Origin: Candidatus Eiseniibacteriota bacterium
Lineage (GTDB): Bacteria > Eisenbacteria > RBG-16-71-46
Length of the DNA: 53,251 nt
Assembly (NCBI GenBank): GCA_016178725.1
Contig: JACOSV010000064.1
Span: 1-53,251 of the forward strand
Direction of reading: 5' to 3'
Shown here one piece after another: positions 26,839 through 36,326 of the stretch (position 1 is the first letter of the stretch; each line of letters opens with the position of its first letter). The translations under genes and the position numbers were made by a program. Under the pieces are notes generated by a model that was not told the origin of the DNA, did no database searches, and was given only the letters and a program-made list of their open reading frames with translations.

Positions 26839-29103
26839 CTAGTTCGTGTTGCCGGTGAGCCCGGCAGGACCGGAAGGAGCAGATCCTTGTCCCGGCCTCA
26901 CGCCGCCCGCACCGCCCGCGCCGCCGCTTCCAATCGCGAACGTCGCTCCCGAGATGGTCGGCAGGCTGCCCCCGGCCTTGTAGACGCCGAAGCTCGGACC
27001 GCCCGGTCCACCGGCGCCACCGCCGCCGGGGCCGCCGATGCCGCCCAGGCCTCCGTTGCCGCCGGCGCCCACGGCATCGGTGCACGAGGTCCCACCCGGG
27101 CCGCCAGCGCCTCCGGCTCCGCCAATGCCGCCATCACCGCCGGTGGCACCCGCGCCGCCGCTACCCGACTGGAACGTGCAGTTGGTCAACGTCGGCGATG
27201 CGTTGAACAGGTAGACCGCGAACGAAGCGAATCCTCCAGACCCGCCGCTGCCTCTCGATCCCGGGCTGCCGCCGGCACCACCGCCGCCGCCGCCGTTGCC
27301 CGATCCTTCGGGCACGTACGTGCCGCTGCCACCCCCGCCACCACCGCCGCCGCCGCCGCCGTTCGCTCCGTTCGCCCCTGCAGCCGAATTTGCCGGCGAC
27401 CATGATCCAGCGAGGATCTGGCCGAACGGGGTTCCCGGAGTGCCGTTGAATCCAGGCGCGCCGGCCGTCCCCGCGGCACCTCGAACTCCCGAGGAGCCGG
27501 GTGTGCCCCACGGTCCGCCCGCACCACCGCCACCGCCGCCGCAGGTCCCCGGCGACCCGAAGTTGCCGTACGTTCCACCGGCCAATCCGCCGTTCCCACC
27601 GGCTCCACCGTGGCATCCACCGGTCCCAACCCCGCCGGGTCCGCCGGCGCTGTTGCCCTCGCACGAGCCTGGCTGACCGGGGCTTCCAGCGGGACCTGCC
27701 TGGCCCGGAGTGCCGCTTGTTCCGGTGAGGCCGCCTGCCGCGTTCCCCGACCGGAACGTGCATTGATCGAACGTCACGGCGCCGGATCCGTTGGCCGCCA
27801 CGGCGATCGAGCTTCCGGACGGATTGTCGCTCGCGACGAACGTGATGTTGCGGATCGTTCCGGCCGTCACGCCTCCGATCGTGACCGGCGTGGTCCCGAC
27901 GTTGACCTGCGTGAGCGCGCCCGCCTGCGTCCACGTGGATGCGTCATAACCGCCGATGATGGACTTCGCGGGGAGAGCGAAGGATTCCGCGTAGACGCCG
28001 CCGGCGACGAACACGGCCGGCTTTCCGCCGCTCGTCGCGAGTGACAATCCGGCGCCGATGGTCGAGACCGGCTGGGCACGCGTCCCCGGATTACCGGGCG
28101 CCCCGGTGGTGCTGGAAACGAACACGGCCGCCGACACCACGACATTCACAACGGCGACGCCGATAGCCCCCTGATTGTCCGTCACGCGCAGCTTGGCCGT
28201 GTACGTGCCGGGACCCGAATACGTGTGGCTGGTCGTGGCCGACGTCGGGCTCGAGTAGTCGAAGATGCCGTCGTTCTCGAAGTCCCACTCGTAACGGACG
28301 ATCGTGCCGTCGTCGTCGGTGCCCGTTCCGGTGAAGTTCGTTGGGAAGGTCTCGACCGTCGCGGTCGGCGTGTCGGGATGCGCCACCGGCCGGATGTTCG
28401 AGTCCAGCTTCAGCAGCATCGGCGCGAGCGCGATGCTGTCGCCGGCCGCGGTGATCGTGCCGCTCGTCGACTGATCGAGGTATCCGCCGTGCGTCGCGGT
28501 CACGGTCCACGTGCCGACCGGCACGTTGCTGATCGTGTACACGCCGGTCGGCCCCGTGAAGGCGCCGAACGACGTGCCCTGCACGTAGACCACCGTGCTC
28601 TGATGGTTGGTCGCGTTCTCGAGCGTCGCGGTGCCGTAGAACGAACCGGTCGGCGTGAGCACGATGTTGACCGCGATCGATACGGCGGACGCCGGCACCT
28701 GGACGCGCGCCGTGCCCGCGTCGTGGTGCGGACGGGTCGCGGTGACGAGATACGCGCCCGGAGCCACGCCGTCGAACGCGTAATGACCGGCCGCATCGGT
28801 CACGGTCGAGCGGATCTCATCGGTCGCCGCCGCGCCCGCGGAGGCCACGCGCCGCCGCGCGGCCTCGATCTGCCGGCGCACGCTCGCGGTCACGCCGGAC
28901 TGGATCGTCTCGAGCGTGACGACCGCTTCGGCGATCGCGGCGCCGCCATCGGCGCGCACCGTGCCCTGAACGAGGGTTCCCGGCGTCTGCAGCGGTTCGA
29001 CGACGCTGTTGTTCCTGCCGCACGCGGCGATCGTCGCGATCGCGAAGATCGCGACCACGAGGAACCGACGTGACGAGGCGCGGGCGTGACGCACGAAGCG
29101 CAT
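26839..29103 (-). CDS. Glycine-rich collagen-like surface lipoprotein (paralogue 2)
   Basis: A 754-residue predicted lipoprotein with lipobox IAAC before GRNNS. The domain order is the same as in the neighbour: two regulatory/Ig-like folds, a PKD domain (DDDGTIVRYEWDFENDGIFD), a beta-helix-like region and Gly-rich repeats with collagen-like GxP/GPA pieces (GTPGQAGPAGSPGQPG). The ATG lies one base after the stop of the FlgD-domain gene upstream, so those two share a transcript. Bases 26632-26838, between the two paralogues, contain no gene. Function unknown; adhesion or matrix is a guess. Confidence 0.82.
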   Translation of the reverse strand: MRFVRHARASSRRFLVVAIFAIATIAACGRNNSVVEPLQTPGTLVQGTVRADGGAAIAEAVVTLETIQSGVTASVRRQIEAARRRVASAGAAATDEIRSTVTDAAGHYAFDGVAPGAYLVTATRPHHDAGTARVQVPASAVSIAVNIVLTPTGSFYGTATLENATNHQSTVVYVQGTSFGAFTGPTGVYTISNVPVGTWTVTATHGGYLDQSTSGTITAAGDSIALAPMLLKLDSNIRPVAHPDTPTATVETFPTNFTGTGTDDDGTIVRYEWDFENDGIFDYSSPTSATTSHTYSGPGTYTAKLRVTDNQGAIGVAVVNVVVSAAVFVSSTTGAPGNPGTRAQPVSTIGAGLSLATSGGKPAVFVAGGVYAESFALPAKSIIGGYDASTWTQAGALTQVNVGTTPVTIGGVTAGTIRNITFVASDNPSGSSIAVAANGSGAVTFDQCTFRSGNAAGGLTGTSGTPGQAGPAGSPGQPGSCEGNSAGGPGGVGTGGCHGGAGGNGGLAGGTYGNFGSPGTCGGGGGGAGGPWGTPGSSGVRGAAGTAGAPGFNGTPGTPFGQILAGSWSPANSAAGANGANGGGGGGGGGGGSGTYVPEGSGNGGGGGGAGGSPGSRGSGGSGGFASFAVYLFNASPTLTNCTFQSGSGGAGATGGDGGIGGAGGAGGPGGTSCTDAVGAGGNGGLGGIGGPGGGGAGGPGGPSFGVYKAGGSLPTISGATFAIGSGGAGGAGGVRPGQGSAPSGPAGLTGNTN
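28383..29046 (-). repeat. Duplicated segment, copy 2
   Basis: The counterpart of 25910-26570. It covers the region from just after the lipobox through the second Ig-like fold. Nucleotide identity is far higher than in the rest of the two genes. Confidence 0.85.
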
Positions 29104-29104
29104 C

Positions 29105-29743
29105 CTACGGAATCCGCGAAAACGTGCGCGTCAACGTCGCGCCGGCGGCGTGGAGGCGAACGAGGTAGAGGCCCGCCGGCACGGCGCGGCCCGCGGCGTC
29201 GCGTAGATCCCATTCGATCGCGCGCTCGCCGGCGGTCGCGGCGTCCGATCCCCAGCCGCGCACGCGCCGACCGCTCATGTCGAACACGTCGAGCCGGATC
29301 GGCCCCGCAGCGCCGATCCGGAACCGGAACTCGACCTGATGCCGCGCCGGATTGGGGCGCGGAGCGAGCAGCGCCGCGTCGGACGGGATGACGCCGATGT
29401 CCACGCCCGTCACGTCGTCCACGACCACGACGCCGCGCACGTACGCCGTGACGTAGTGGTCGTGGCGCACCTCGACGTCGTACGTCCCGGCGGGAATGCC
29501 GCCGATGCAGAACGCGCCGGCCGCATCCGAGACGCCCTGGAAGCCGGTCGCGGATCCGGACGTCGTGAGGAAGAAGATGCCGGCGTCTTGAACGACGGCG
29601 CCGCTCGAGGCGTCATGGACGGTGCCGCACAGGCTGCCGTTCGCGAACGCCACGGCGGGGAGCAGCCACGCGCAGGCGGCGAGCAGCGGGAGCGGGGATC
29701 GCGACGCGATCCGTACGGGTGACGGCCACGGCGAGGGGCTCAC
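29105..29743 (-). CDS. Exported protein with carboxypeptidase-regulatory-like and FlgD-type domains
   Basis: About 212 residues from GTG 29743. The start is uncertain: no strong ribosome-binding site is visible, and the frame is open to 29953. A signal peptide ends VAFA-NGS. Residues about 35-110 form a carboxypeptidase-regulatory-like fold (CGTVHDASSGAVVQDAGIFFL, GAFCIGGIPAGTYDVEVRHDHY). Residues 130-212 are a FlgD-like domain (LDVFDMSGRRVRGW, AGLYLVRL). The short size suggests an accessory or adaptor surface protein. It is first in a transcript with the glycine-rich lipoprotein. Confidence 0.75.
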   Translation of the reverse strand: MSPSPWPSPVRIASRSPLPLLAACAWLLPAVAFANGSLCGTVHDASSGAVVQDAGIFFLTTSGSATGFQGVSDAAGAFCIGGIPAGTYDVEVRHDHYVTAYVRGVVVVDDVTGVDIGVIPSDAALLAPRPNPARHQVEFRFRIGAAGPIRLDVFDMSGRRVRGWGSDAATAGERAIEWDLRDAAGRAVPAGLYLVRLHAAGATLTRTFSRIP

Positions 29744-29854
29744 GGCGACGCTGATTGTCGCCCCGATCCATCGTCCCGGATAGCGCGAAATCGGCCGCGA
29801 ACCGCACGGGCGACGCGGCGATTCCACCGGCAATTGGCGCGGCCGCGGGGCCGC

Positions 29855-29884
29855 TTCGGCCCCGGCGGGCGTTTCGAGTAGACT
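29855..29884 (+). promoter_or_regulatory. Possible promoter of the TonB-dependent receptor gene
   Basis: TTCGGC (29855-29860), an 18-base spacer, TAGACT (29879-29884), about 62 bases before the ATG. Both boxes are moderate matches to sigma70 consensus. I see no riboswitch in the leader. Confidence 0.35.
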
Positions 29885-29946
29885 GGCCCGCCGCCGCGCA
29901 GCCCTTCCCGTTCCGTCCGCATCCCCTGAACGCCGGAGCCCCGCGT

Positions 29947-32229
29947 ATGCCACGCCGCCGCACGCTCATGTCCCTGCCGCTGGCGCTCGCCGCCGCGGCC
30001 GTGCTGTCCGCGCCGCCCGCGCTCGCCGCCGATCCGCCGGCGTCCGCCGCCGCGCCGCACCCGTCGGCCTTCGCCGACACCACCCGCCCGGTGCGCTTCA
30101 TCGACGAGGTGGTCGTCACCGGCGCCCGCTATCCGCGCGCGTTCGACAAGTCGCCGCAGGCGATCTCGACCGTCACGCGCACGCAGGTGCGCGAGCAGGT
30201 CCCGACCGTCACCGGCGACGTGCTCGAATGGCTGCCGGGCGTGGACGAGAGCAAGGACAGCCCGTGGGAGGAGCGCCCGATCCTGCGCGGCCTCGGCGGC
30301 CAGCGCGTGCTCGTGCTGATGGACGGGAGCCCGATCAACTCGGCGCGCGGCAACGGTCCGCATCCCTCGCTCGTGGACCCGTCGCAGGTCGAGCGCATCG
30401 AGGTCGTGCGCGGACCCTCGTCGGTGGCGTACGGTTCGGACGCGCTGGGCGGTGCGATCAACATCATCACGCGCGAGGCCCTGCCGCCGGTCGGGCCCCC
30501 GTTCCAGGGTTCGGCGACGCTCGGCGGCAGCAGCATCGACCGCCAGCGCAGCGGCTACGTCGAGCTGATGCCGCGGCTCGGCAAGCTGACGGCGTTCCTA
30601 TCGAGCGGCGGTCGGCGCGCGCTCGACTACGGCGTCCCGAAGCCGCAGGGCTATGGATTCACCGACGCGCCGCGCGTCCCGCACTCGGGATTCAGCGACT
30701 ACAACGCGCTCGCCGGACTGCGCTACCCGGTCACCGGCCACATGGATCTCAAGCTCGGCTACCAGCTCTACCGCGGCAAGGACATCGGGCTGCCGGGGCT
30801 GCACGTCGAGGTGCCGGACCCGAACGGCGGGTCTTCGCTCTTCCTCCAGGACTTCCGCTTTCCGAACTACGACCGCGACGCCGCGAACCTGACGCTCGAG
30901 CACGCCTATCCGGAAGCGTGGTTCGCCAAGTCGCTGGCGCGCGTCTACTGGCAACGCGAGCGCAGGAATTTCTACTCGCACATGAGCATCGACGCGGCGT
31001 TCTACCCGCCGGGATTCCTGCCGCCGGGCACCCAGGACGTGATCGAGAACGAGGACCGCTTCCTCGATCAGAAGACGTGGGGATTCCAGACGCAGTTCAC
31101 GTCGCGCAAGACGCAGCACTACCTCGTGAGCGCGGGCGCGGATCTCGCGCGCGATGTTACCGGCGGCGGCAACGTGCTCCACGACTACACCGTGGACAAG
31201 TACGGCACGCCGACGAGCCCGCTCGCCAACAGCCTCAGCGCGTCGCTGCCGCACGGGCACTTCGACAACTACGCCGGGTTCGCGCAGACCGAGTGGTATC
31301 TCGCGCCGGCGTGGACGCTGAACGCGGGCGGCCGCGTGACGCACTACAGCTACGAGACCGAGCGCAGCCTGCGCGCCGAGGCCGACCAGTTCGGGACTCC
31401 GGCGCAGTACTTCGATCCGCAGTCGGTGAGCCGGACCGCCCTCTCGGGATCGGCGGGGATCGTCTACGAAGTGATGAAGGACCTGCACCTGACGGCCAAC
31501 GTCGCCAACGGCTACCGCCAGCCGAACGCGCAGGACCTGTTCTTCAACGGCCCCGCGTCGGTCGGACAGGTGCTCGGCAACCCCGCGCTCAAGCCGGAGC
31601 GCAGCATTTCGTACGACCTGGGCCTGCGCTGGGGGCCGCGCACCGTTGCGGTCTCGGGCAACCTCTTCTACTCGACGTACAACGATCTGATCGACGCGAT
31701 CCAGGTCGCGCCGCCGCCGTTCCCCGGCGGCCAGTCCACGTTCCAGTACGTGAACATCTCCGAGGCGCGCATCTGGGGCGGCGAGGTCGAAGGCGAGTGG
31801 CGCGTGCATCCGCAGGCCACGTTCCGCGCGTCGCTCGCGGGCGCGATCGGCGACATCACGAACGCCGCGGCGATCCAGCAGCTCTACGGCGTCTCGCTGC
31901 CGTCAGCGCCGCTGCCGAACGTGCCGCCGCTCAAGGGCACGGCGGGAGTGCGCTGGACCGAGAAGCGCGACCGCTTCTGGGTCGAGCCCGGCGTGCGCTG
32001 GGCGTGGCGCACCAACCGGCTCGGGCTCGTGACCCCCGGCGTTCCGTTCGCGACCGCGGCCAAGAAGGAGTACGCGCTCGGCGACCTGATGGCCGGCGCG
32101 CGGCTGCCGAGCGGGCAGAAGCTGGTGCTCGGCGTCCGCAACGTCGGCAACGTGAGCTACCAGCTCCCGGTCGGATCGATCGAGGAGCCGGGGCGGTCGT
32201 TCGTCGGCAGCCTGATGGTCGACTTCTAG
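29947..32229 (+). CDS. TonB-dependent outer-membrane receptor
   Basis: A 760-residue outer-membrane receptor. ATG 29947 opens a signal peptide ending ALAA; the frame is open upstream to 29755 without features. A TonB-box-like segment precedes the plug (FIDEVVVTGARYPRAFDKSPQAISTVT). The plug has LRGLGGQRVLVLMDGSPIN and VERIEVVRGPSSVAYGSDALGGAINIIT. The beta-barrel ends in an aromatic residue (SLMVDF). Length and motifs resemble siderophore, haem or cobalamin receptors. The substrate is not readable. It converges on the nos operon, which needs copper, so copper uptake of the NosA/OprC kind is one possibility, but I see no specific copper motif. Confidence 0.9.
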   Translation: MPRRRTLMSLPLALAAAAVLSAPPALAADPPASAAAPHPSAFADTTRPVRFIDEVVVTGARYPRAFDKSPQAISTVTRTQVREQVPTVTGDVLEWLPGVDESKDSPWEERPILRGLGGQRVLVLMDGSPINSARGNGPHPSLVDPSQVERIEVVRGPSSVAYGSDALGGAINIITREALPPVGPPFQGSATLGGSSIDRQRSGYVELMPRLGKLTAFLSSGGRRALDYGVPKPQGYGFTDAPRVPHSGFSDYNALAGLRYPVTGHMDLKLGYQLYRGKDIGLPGLHVEVPDPNGGSSLFLQDFRFPNYDRDAANLTLEHAYPEAWFAKSLARVYWQRERRNFYSHMSIDAAFYPPGFLPPGTQDVIENEDRFLDQKTWGFQTQFTSRKTQHYLVSAGADLARDVTGGGNVLHDYTVDKYGTPTSPLANSLSASLPHGHFDNYAGFAQTEWYLAPAWTLNAGGRVTHYSYETERSLRAEADQFGTPAQYFDPQSVSRTALSGSAGIVYEVMKDLHLTANVANGYRQPNAQDLFFNGPASVGQVLGNPALKPERSISYDLGLRWGPRTVAVSGNLFYSTYNDLIDAIQVAPPPFPGGQSTFQYVNISEARIWGGEVEGEWRVHPQATFRASLAGAIGDITNAAAIQQLYGVSLPSAPLPNVPPLKGTAGVRWTEKRDRFWVEPGVRWAWRTNRLGLVTPGVPFATAAKKEYALGDLMAGARLPSGQKLVLGVRNVGNVSYQLPVGSIEEPGRSFVGSLMVDF

Positions 32230-32242
32230 AGGACGCGGGCGT

Positions 32243-32274
32243 GATGAGGCGGGCGCGACGGCGCCCGCCTCGTC
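32243..32274. terminator. Bidirectional terminator hairpin
   Basis: An 11-bp perfect GAGGCGGGCGC/GCGCCCGCCTC stem with a GACG loop, extended by three more pairs. It lies between the convergent ends of the TonB receptor gene and nosY, followed on the plus strand by CATTTG. Confidence 0.7.
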
Positions 32275-32287
32275 CATTTGCGCCGCG

Positions 32288-33166
32288 TCACCAGTCGCGG
32301 CGGCGGAACACCCGCCACGCGATCGCGAGCGGCACGGCGCCCTCGACGATCAGCACCGTCGAGCCGAGCGCGATGCCGCCGGCGGTGCCGAACATCTTCA
32401 TCACCACCGCCGACGTCGGGCCGAACAGCGCGCCCGATCCGACCGCGAGCGTCGTGAGCACGCGCACCACGTCCACCGGGTTCAGGATCAGCGCCGGGAA
32501 GAGCACGCTCTCGAGCGGCACGCCCGAGAGCAGGGCCGTCGCGCCGAGCACGACGAGGTCGTAGGCGATCGCCATCGCCAGCCATAGCATCAGCGCCGCC
32601 GACATCGCGCGCAGGCGGTCGGGCCAGATCGAGGCGATCGCGATCGCGGCGGCGAGCGTGACCCAGCCGAGCGCGAGCGACAGCAGCGTGAGCACGATGA
32701 ACCCCGGCAGCTGATCGGCGCCGCCGTTGAGCGCCACGACCACGCCGCCGCCGCCGAACCCGAGCGCATGCGCGAACGCGAGCGCGACGGCGAGGCCGAG
32801 GTACTTGCCGGCGAGCACCTCGCCGCGCCCGACCGGCTGTGCGAGCAGCAGCGCGAGCCCCTCGCCGCTGCCGGCGACGCTGGTGACGCCGAGCATGAGT
32901 GCCGTGAGCGGCACGATCATCAGCACGAGGTTCATCAGGCTCAAGGTCACGCGCGCGAACCCCTGGAAGCCGAGCTCGCGGCTCTGCGCGAGGCCGAAGT
33001 AGGAGAGGCCGAGCACGAGCAGCGCGAAGAGCGCGGTGAACGCGAACAGCCAGCGCGTCTCGAGCGCGCGCCGCAACTCCTCGCGCGCGATGATGCGGAT
33101 GCGGACGAGCGCCGCGCGGCGCGGATCCGCGTCGGGCCCGGCGGCGGCGAGCGCGGGCGCGGTCAT
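32288..33166 (-). CDS. nosY: NosY-type ABC transporter permease
   Basis: A 292-residue membrane permease with six hydrophobic segments. It is the partner of NosF and acts in copper-site (CuZ) maturation of N2O reductase, moving a sulfur species with NosD. Family motifs: RRALETRWLFAFTALFALLVLGLSYFG, FARVTLSLMNLVLMIVPLTALMLG, GEGLALLLAQPVGRGEVLAGKYLG. The ATG overlaps the upstream stop (ATGA). It is last in the nos operon, 58 bases from the convergent receptor gene. Confidence 0.87.
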   Translation of the reverse strand: MTAPALAAAGPDADPRRAALVRIRIIAREELRRALETRWLFAFTALFALLVLGLSYFGLAQSRELGFQGFARVTLSLMNLVLMIVPLTALMLGVTSVAGSGEGLALLLAQPVGRGEVLAGKYLGLAVALAFAHALGFGGGGVVVALNGGADQLPGFIVLTLLSLALGWVTLAAAIAIASIWPDRLRAMSAALMLWLAMAIAYDLVVLGATALLSGVPLESVLFPALILNPVDVVRVLTTLAVGSGALFGPTSAVVMKMFGTAGGIALGSTVLIVEGAVPLAIAWRVFRRRDW

Positions 33167-33582
33167 CGGTGGCCGTCTACGAGATGCGAGCCGGTGACGG
33201 CGAGCCGCGCCGCCGGCCGGCCGTCGAGCAGCCACGCGAAGTCGTCGCCGGGGCGGTCGGCGAGGAACTCGCCGCGCCACGACGCGCCCGGCGCGAGCGG
33301 CGGGATCGCGAGACGGTCCTCGTAGCCCGAGAGCGCGAGTCGCGCCTCGCGCGGCGCGGCGCAGGCGACCGTGATCCGCACGCGGCTCCCTTTCAACACG
33401 GCGGCGACCGCGGGCGTCAGCGTGCCGTCGCCGACCGTGAGCGCGAGATCCACGGCCGGCGCCGGCGCCGCGGCGGACGCCGTGCGCGGCATCGCGGCGT
33501 GCGGGCGCGGCCGGCCGATCAGCGTGAGGATCACGGCGAACGCGAGCACGATCGCGATCAGCACCCGGTAGGAGCGCGTCAT
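33163..33582 (-). CDS. Small anchored cupredoxin-like protein of the nos operon
   Basis: A 139-residue protein with an N-terminal membrane segment (VLIAIVLAFAVILTLIG). The C-terminal 75 residues have a cupredoxin-like beta pattern: VLKGSRVRITVACAAPREARLALSGYEDRLAIPPLAPGASWRGEFLADRPGDDFAWLL in outline. I see no set of His/Cys/Met copper ligands. It overlaps nosL and nosY by ATGA at both ends, so it is an integral part of the operon and probably acts in copper handling or NosZ assembly. I do not know a standard name. Confidence 0.65.
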   Translation of the reverse strand: MTRSYRVLIAIVLAFAVILTLIGRPRPHAAMPRTASAAAPAPAVDLALTVGDGTLTPAVAAVLKGSRVRITVACAAPREARLALSGYEDRLAIPPLAPGASWRGEFLADRPGDDFAWLLDGRPAARLAVTGSHLVDGHR

Positions 33583-34022
33583 CGTCCGCCCTCCGCGCGC
33601 GCCACATCGCCGAGCCGGCCGACACGGCCGTGGGTCTCGGCGGCGACGCCATCCGCGGCGTCGCGATCGAGGAACGCGGCGAGCCCCGCGCCCATCGGCG
33701 AGGCGAACGCGCCGCGCACCACCCACAGCGAATCGGAGCGATGCAGCGTCCGCCGGTCGTAGTCGGCGAGGTACGCGACCGCGGCGCCGCGCGGCGCGCG
33801 GTCGGCGAGCAGGCATTCGATCGCGTCGTAGACGCGCCAGCCGCGATCGTCACGCCGCTCGCAGGCGAAGCGCAGGTCCTGCACCTCCATGCCGCAGTTC
33901 GCGCACGGCGCGCCGGGCGCGATCCGCGGCGGCGCCGTCGAGCCCGGGCCTCGGACGAAGAAAACGGCGGCAAGCACGGCCACCGCGATGAAGACGGCCG
34001 TGGAGAGCCTAGCGCGGCACAT
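33579..34022 (-). CDS. nosL: NosL copper chaperone
   Basis: A 147-residue copper-binding protein that delivers Cu to N2O reductase. CANCGMEV is the NosL copper motif; CERRDDRGWRVYDAIECLL and ADYDRRTLHRSDSLWVVRGAFASPMGAGLAAF are family features. The N-terminus is a hydrophobic segment without the usual NosL lipobox cysteine near its end (AVLAAVFFVRG), so it is probably membrane-anchored. Its start overlaps the nosF end by 14 bases. Confidence 0.9.
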   Translation of the reverse strand: MCRARLSTAVFIAVAVLAAVFFVRGPGSTAPPRIAPGAPCANCGMEVQDLRFACERRDDRGWRVYDAIECLLADRAPRGAAVAYLADYDRRTLHRSDSLWVVRGAFASPMGAGLAAFLDRDAADGVAAETHGRVGRLGDVARAEGGR

Positions 34023-34923
34023 CGGCGCCTCCGTGGACGACGGCGAGGAACGTCTCCTCGAGCGTCGGCCGGCGCATCTCGAACGATCCGATCGTCACGC
34101 CCGCCGCGCGCAGGCCCTCGATCGCGGCGATCGCGCCGCCGTCGGTCGCCTCGACCTCGAGCGCGCGCTCGCCGGCGATCTGCGCCGCGATCCCGCGCTC
34201 GGCGAGCGCGGCGATGCCGCGCTCCGGCGGTTCGAGCAGCGCAATCGCGAGCCGCGTCGCGCCAGCCTGCTTCGCGCGCAGGTCGTCGAGCCGCTCGAGG
34301 GCGGCGCGCCGGCCGTCCACCAGGATCAGCACGCGATCGGCGATGCGCTCGACCTCGCTCAACAGGTGCGAGCAGAAGAGCAGCGTCTTGCCCTCGCGCT
34401 GGAGCTGCTCGACCAGCGAGCGGAACTCCCAGGTGGCCTCGGGATCGAGGCTCGCGGTCGGCTCGTCGAGCACGAGCAACGCCGGATCGCCGAGCAGCGC
34501 CTGCGCGAGCGAGAGCCGCTGCACGTAACCGCCCGAGAGCTCGCTCGCGCGCCGCGGCGCGAGCGCCGTGAGCCCGACGCGCCCGAGCGAGCGCTCGACC
34601 GCCTCGCGCGGCAGGCCGCGCAGCGCGGCGAAGAACGCGAGCACGTCGCCGACCGTGCGCGCGGGCGGGAACTCGGCACGCTGCGGCACGTAGCCGATGT
34701 CGTGGCGCGCGCGCGGGTCGCCGGGCGGCAGCGCCCGGCGGCCGATGCGCATCGCGCCGGCGTCGGGGCACGCGAGGCCGAGCAGCAGCTTGAGCGTCGT
34801 CGTCTTGCCCGCGCCGTTCGGGCCGATGAGCGCGAACGTCTCGCCCGGACCGACGTCGAACGAGAGCCGGTCCACCGCGGTGATCGCGCCGTAGCGCTTG
34901 GTGACCTCGCGAACGTCGATCAT
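34009..34923 (-). CDS. nosF: NosF-type ABC transporter ATPase
   Basis: A 304-residue ATPase that powers the NosD-NosF-NosY complex. Walker A GPNGAGKTTTLK, signature LSGGYVQRLSLAQAL, Walker B LLVLDEPTASLDP, H-loop CSHLLSEV. A C-terminal extension (from about residue 225) is common in NosF/CcmA-like subunits. The ATG overlaps the nosD stop (ATGA), which fixes the start; the frame is open far upstream only as a shadow of nosD. Confidence 0.9.
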   Translation of the reverse strand: MIDVREVTKRYGAITAVDRLSFDVGPGETFALIGPNGAGKTTTLKLLLGLACPDAGAMRIGRRALPPGDPRARHDIGYVPQRAEFPPARTVGDVLAFFAALRGLPREAVERSLGRVGLTALAPRRASELSGGYVQRLSLAQALLGDPALLVLDEPTASLDPEATWEFRSLVEQLQREGKTLLFCSHLLSEVERIADRVLILVDGRRAALERLDDLRAKQAGATRLAIALLEPPERGIAALAERGIAAQIAGERALEVEATDGGAIAAIEGLRAAGVTIGSFEMRRPTLEETFLAVVHGGADVPR

Positions 34924-36326
34924 GCGGCGCTCCGTCCGCGCGCGAGCCCGGCGATGCCGGCGAGCGAGAGCGCCGCGAATCCGGCGGCGGCGCCCCAGGC
35001 CGGCCGCGCGCGATCCGCGGGCCGATCCGCGCGCGCGGCGAAGACGACGCGCGGCGGGCTCACGCGCGGGAAGCGGTCCACCGCCTCGCTCGGGCGCAGC
35101 GCCGGGACGACGCGCTCGGCCACCGTCAATGCCGCGACCGCCGGGCTCCGCGCCAGGATCGCGAGGTCGGGATACTGCTTCGAGACGAACGCGAACGTGC
35201 TGACCGGCGAGTACGGCACGTCGCTCACGCCGTCGCCGTCGAGATCGTAGGGCGCGTTGTCGCTCCAGTAGTTCCCGGCGTGACCGTCGTCGAAGCGGTT
35301 CGCGGTGAAGCGCATGTCGAGCGCCACCGGGTAGTCGTCGTTGATGAACGCGTTCCCGACGAACGTGTTTCCGTCGCACGACGAGAACAGCAGGGCGCCC
35401 CAGCCGCAGTCCTCGACGAGGTTCCCGCGCAGGAGATTGCGGTTGGAGTTGTCCATGAACACGGCGACGGTGTTGTCGACCAGGCGGTTGTCGACGAACG
35501 CGCCGTCGGAGCAGTCGCGCAGCAGGATGCCGTAGGTGCGGGGCCCGCGGTTGTGCGAGAACTCGTTGCGCTCGATCGTGAGGTGGTTCGAGAACATGAT
35601 CGCGCAGCCCGCGACGTTGTGGCTCATCCGGTTCGCGATCAGCCGTCCGCTCGGGCAGTACATGGTGTGGAGCCCGTAGCGGCCGCAGCGCTCGAGCACG
35701 CTCGCCTCGATGTGCGTGCCCTCGGTGAACGAGAGGTAGATGCCGTCGAGAAAGCCCTCGACCGTGTCGCGCTCGACCGTCGCGCCGGCCGTGTACCAGA
35801 GGTGGATGCCGTTGCCGCTCCCCGACTCGTCGCCGGGCGCGACGCGCCCCGCGAGCCGGCAATCGGCGACGACGAGCCCGGTCGCGCGCTCGGCGTTGAT
35901 GCCGTAGAGCGCGTCGGCGATCCGCACGCGCTCGAGCCGCACGCTGCGGCCGCGGACGCGCACCGCCGCGTCCACGGTCAGCACGCGGGGCCCGCTGCCG
36001 CGCACGGCGAGATCCCGAACGACCGCGCCGTCGGCGGCGACGTCGAGCACCGTGCCGCGCCCGCCGCCGTCCACGACCGCGCCCGGCGCGCCGATCAGCG
36101 TCAGCCGGCGCCCGATCGCGAGCGGCCCCGCGTGGCGCCCGGCGGCGAGGATCACGGTGTCGCCGTCCGCGGCGGCCGCGAGTACCCGCGGCGCCTCGCC
36201 GGGCGCGGCGAGCACCGCACCCTGGCTCGCCGCCGGCGTCACGATCGCCGCGAGCGCCGTCGCCGCGAGCACGGCGAGCGCGACCGCCGCGCGGCGCACG
36301 GCGTCAGCGCGCCGCGCGCTTCGCAT
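34920..36326 (-). CDS. nosD: NosD periplasmic copper-site maturation protein
   Basis: A 468-residue periplasmic protein, a right-handed parallel beta-helix (CASH/pectate-lyase-like repeats) needed to build the CuZ site of NosZ. A signal peptide ends near ASQG. Repeats such as GIHLWYTAGATVERDTVEGFLDGIYLSFTEG, RYGLHTMYCPSGRLIANRMSHNVAG and the GNYWSDN...YDLDGDGVSDVPY motif are diagnostic of NosD. A C-terminal hydrophobic helix (AAGFAALSLAGIAGLA) may anchor it. It overlaps the end of the upstream membrane protein gene by 23 bases. Confidence 0.92.
   Translation of the reverse strand: MRSARRADAVRRAAVALAVLAATALAAIVTPAASQGAVLAAPGEAPRVLAAAADGDTVILAAGRHAGPLAIGRRLTLIGAPGAVVDGGGRGTVLDVAADGAVVRDLAVRGSGPRVLTVDAAVRVRGRSVRLERVRIADALYGINAERATGLVVADCRLAGRVAPGDESGSGNGIHLWYTAGATVERDTVEGFLDGIYLSFTEGTHIEASVLERCGRYGLHTMYCPSGRLIANRMSHNVAGCAIMFSNHLTIERNEFSHNRGPRTYGILLRDCSDGAFVDNRLVDNTVAVFMDNSNRNLLRGNLVEDCGWGALLFSSCDGNTFVGNAFINDDYPVALDMRFTANRFDDGHAGNYWSDNAPYDLDGDGVSDVPYSPVSTFAFVSKQYPDLAILARSPAVAALTVAERVVPALRPSEAVDRFPRVSPPRVVFAARADRPADRARPAWGAAAGFAALSLAGIAGLARGRSAA

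Noticed and set aside
29947-32229. Assigning the TonB-dependent receptor as the copper receptor NosA/OprC
   Set aside because: It is next to the nos operon, but no copper-binding Cys/Met/His motif is visible and the plug resembles generic siderophore or cobalamin receptors.
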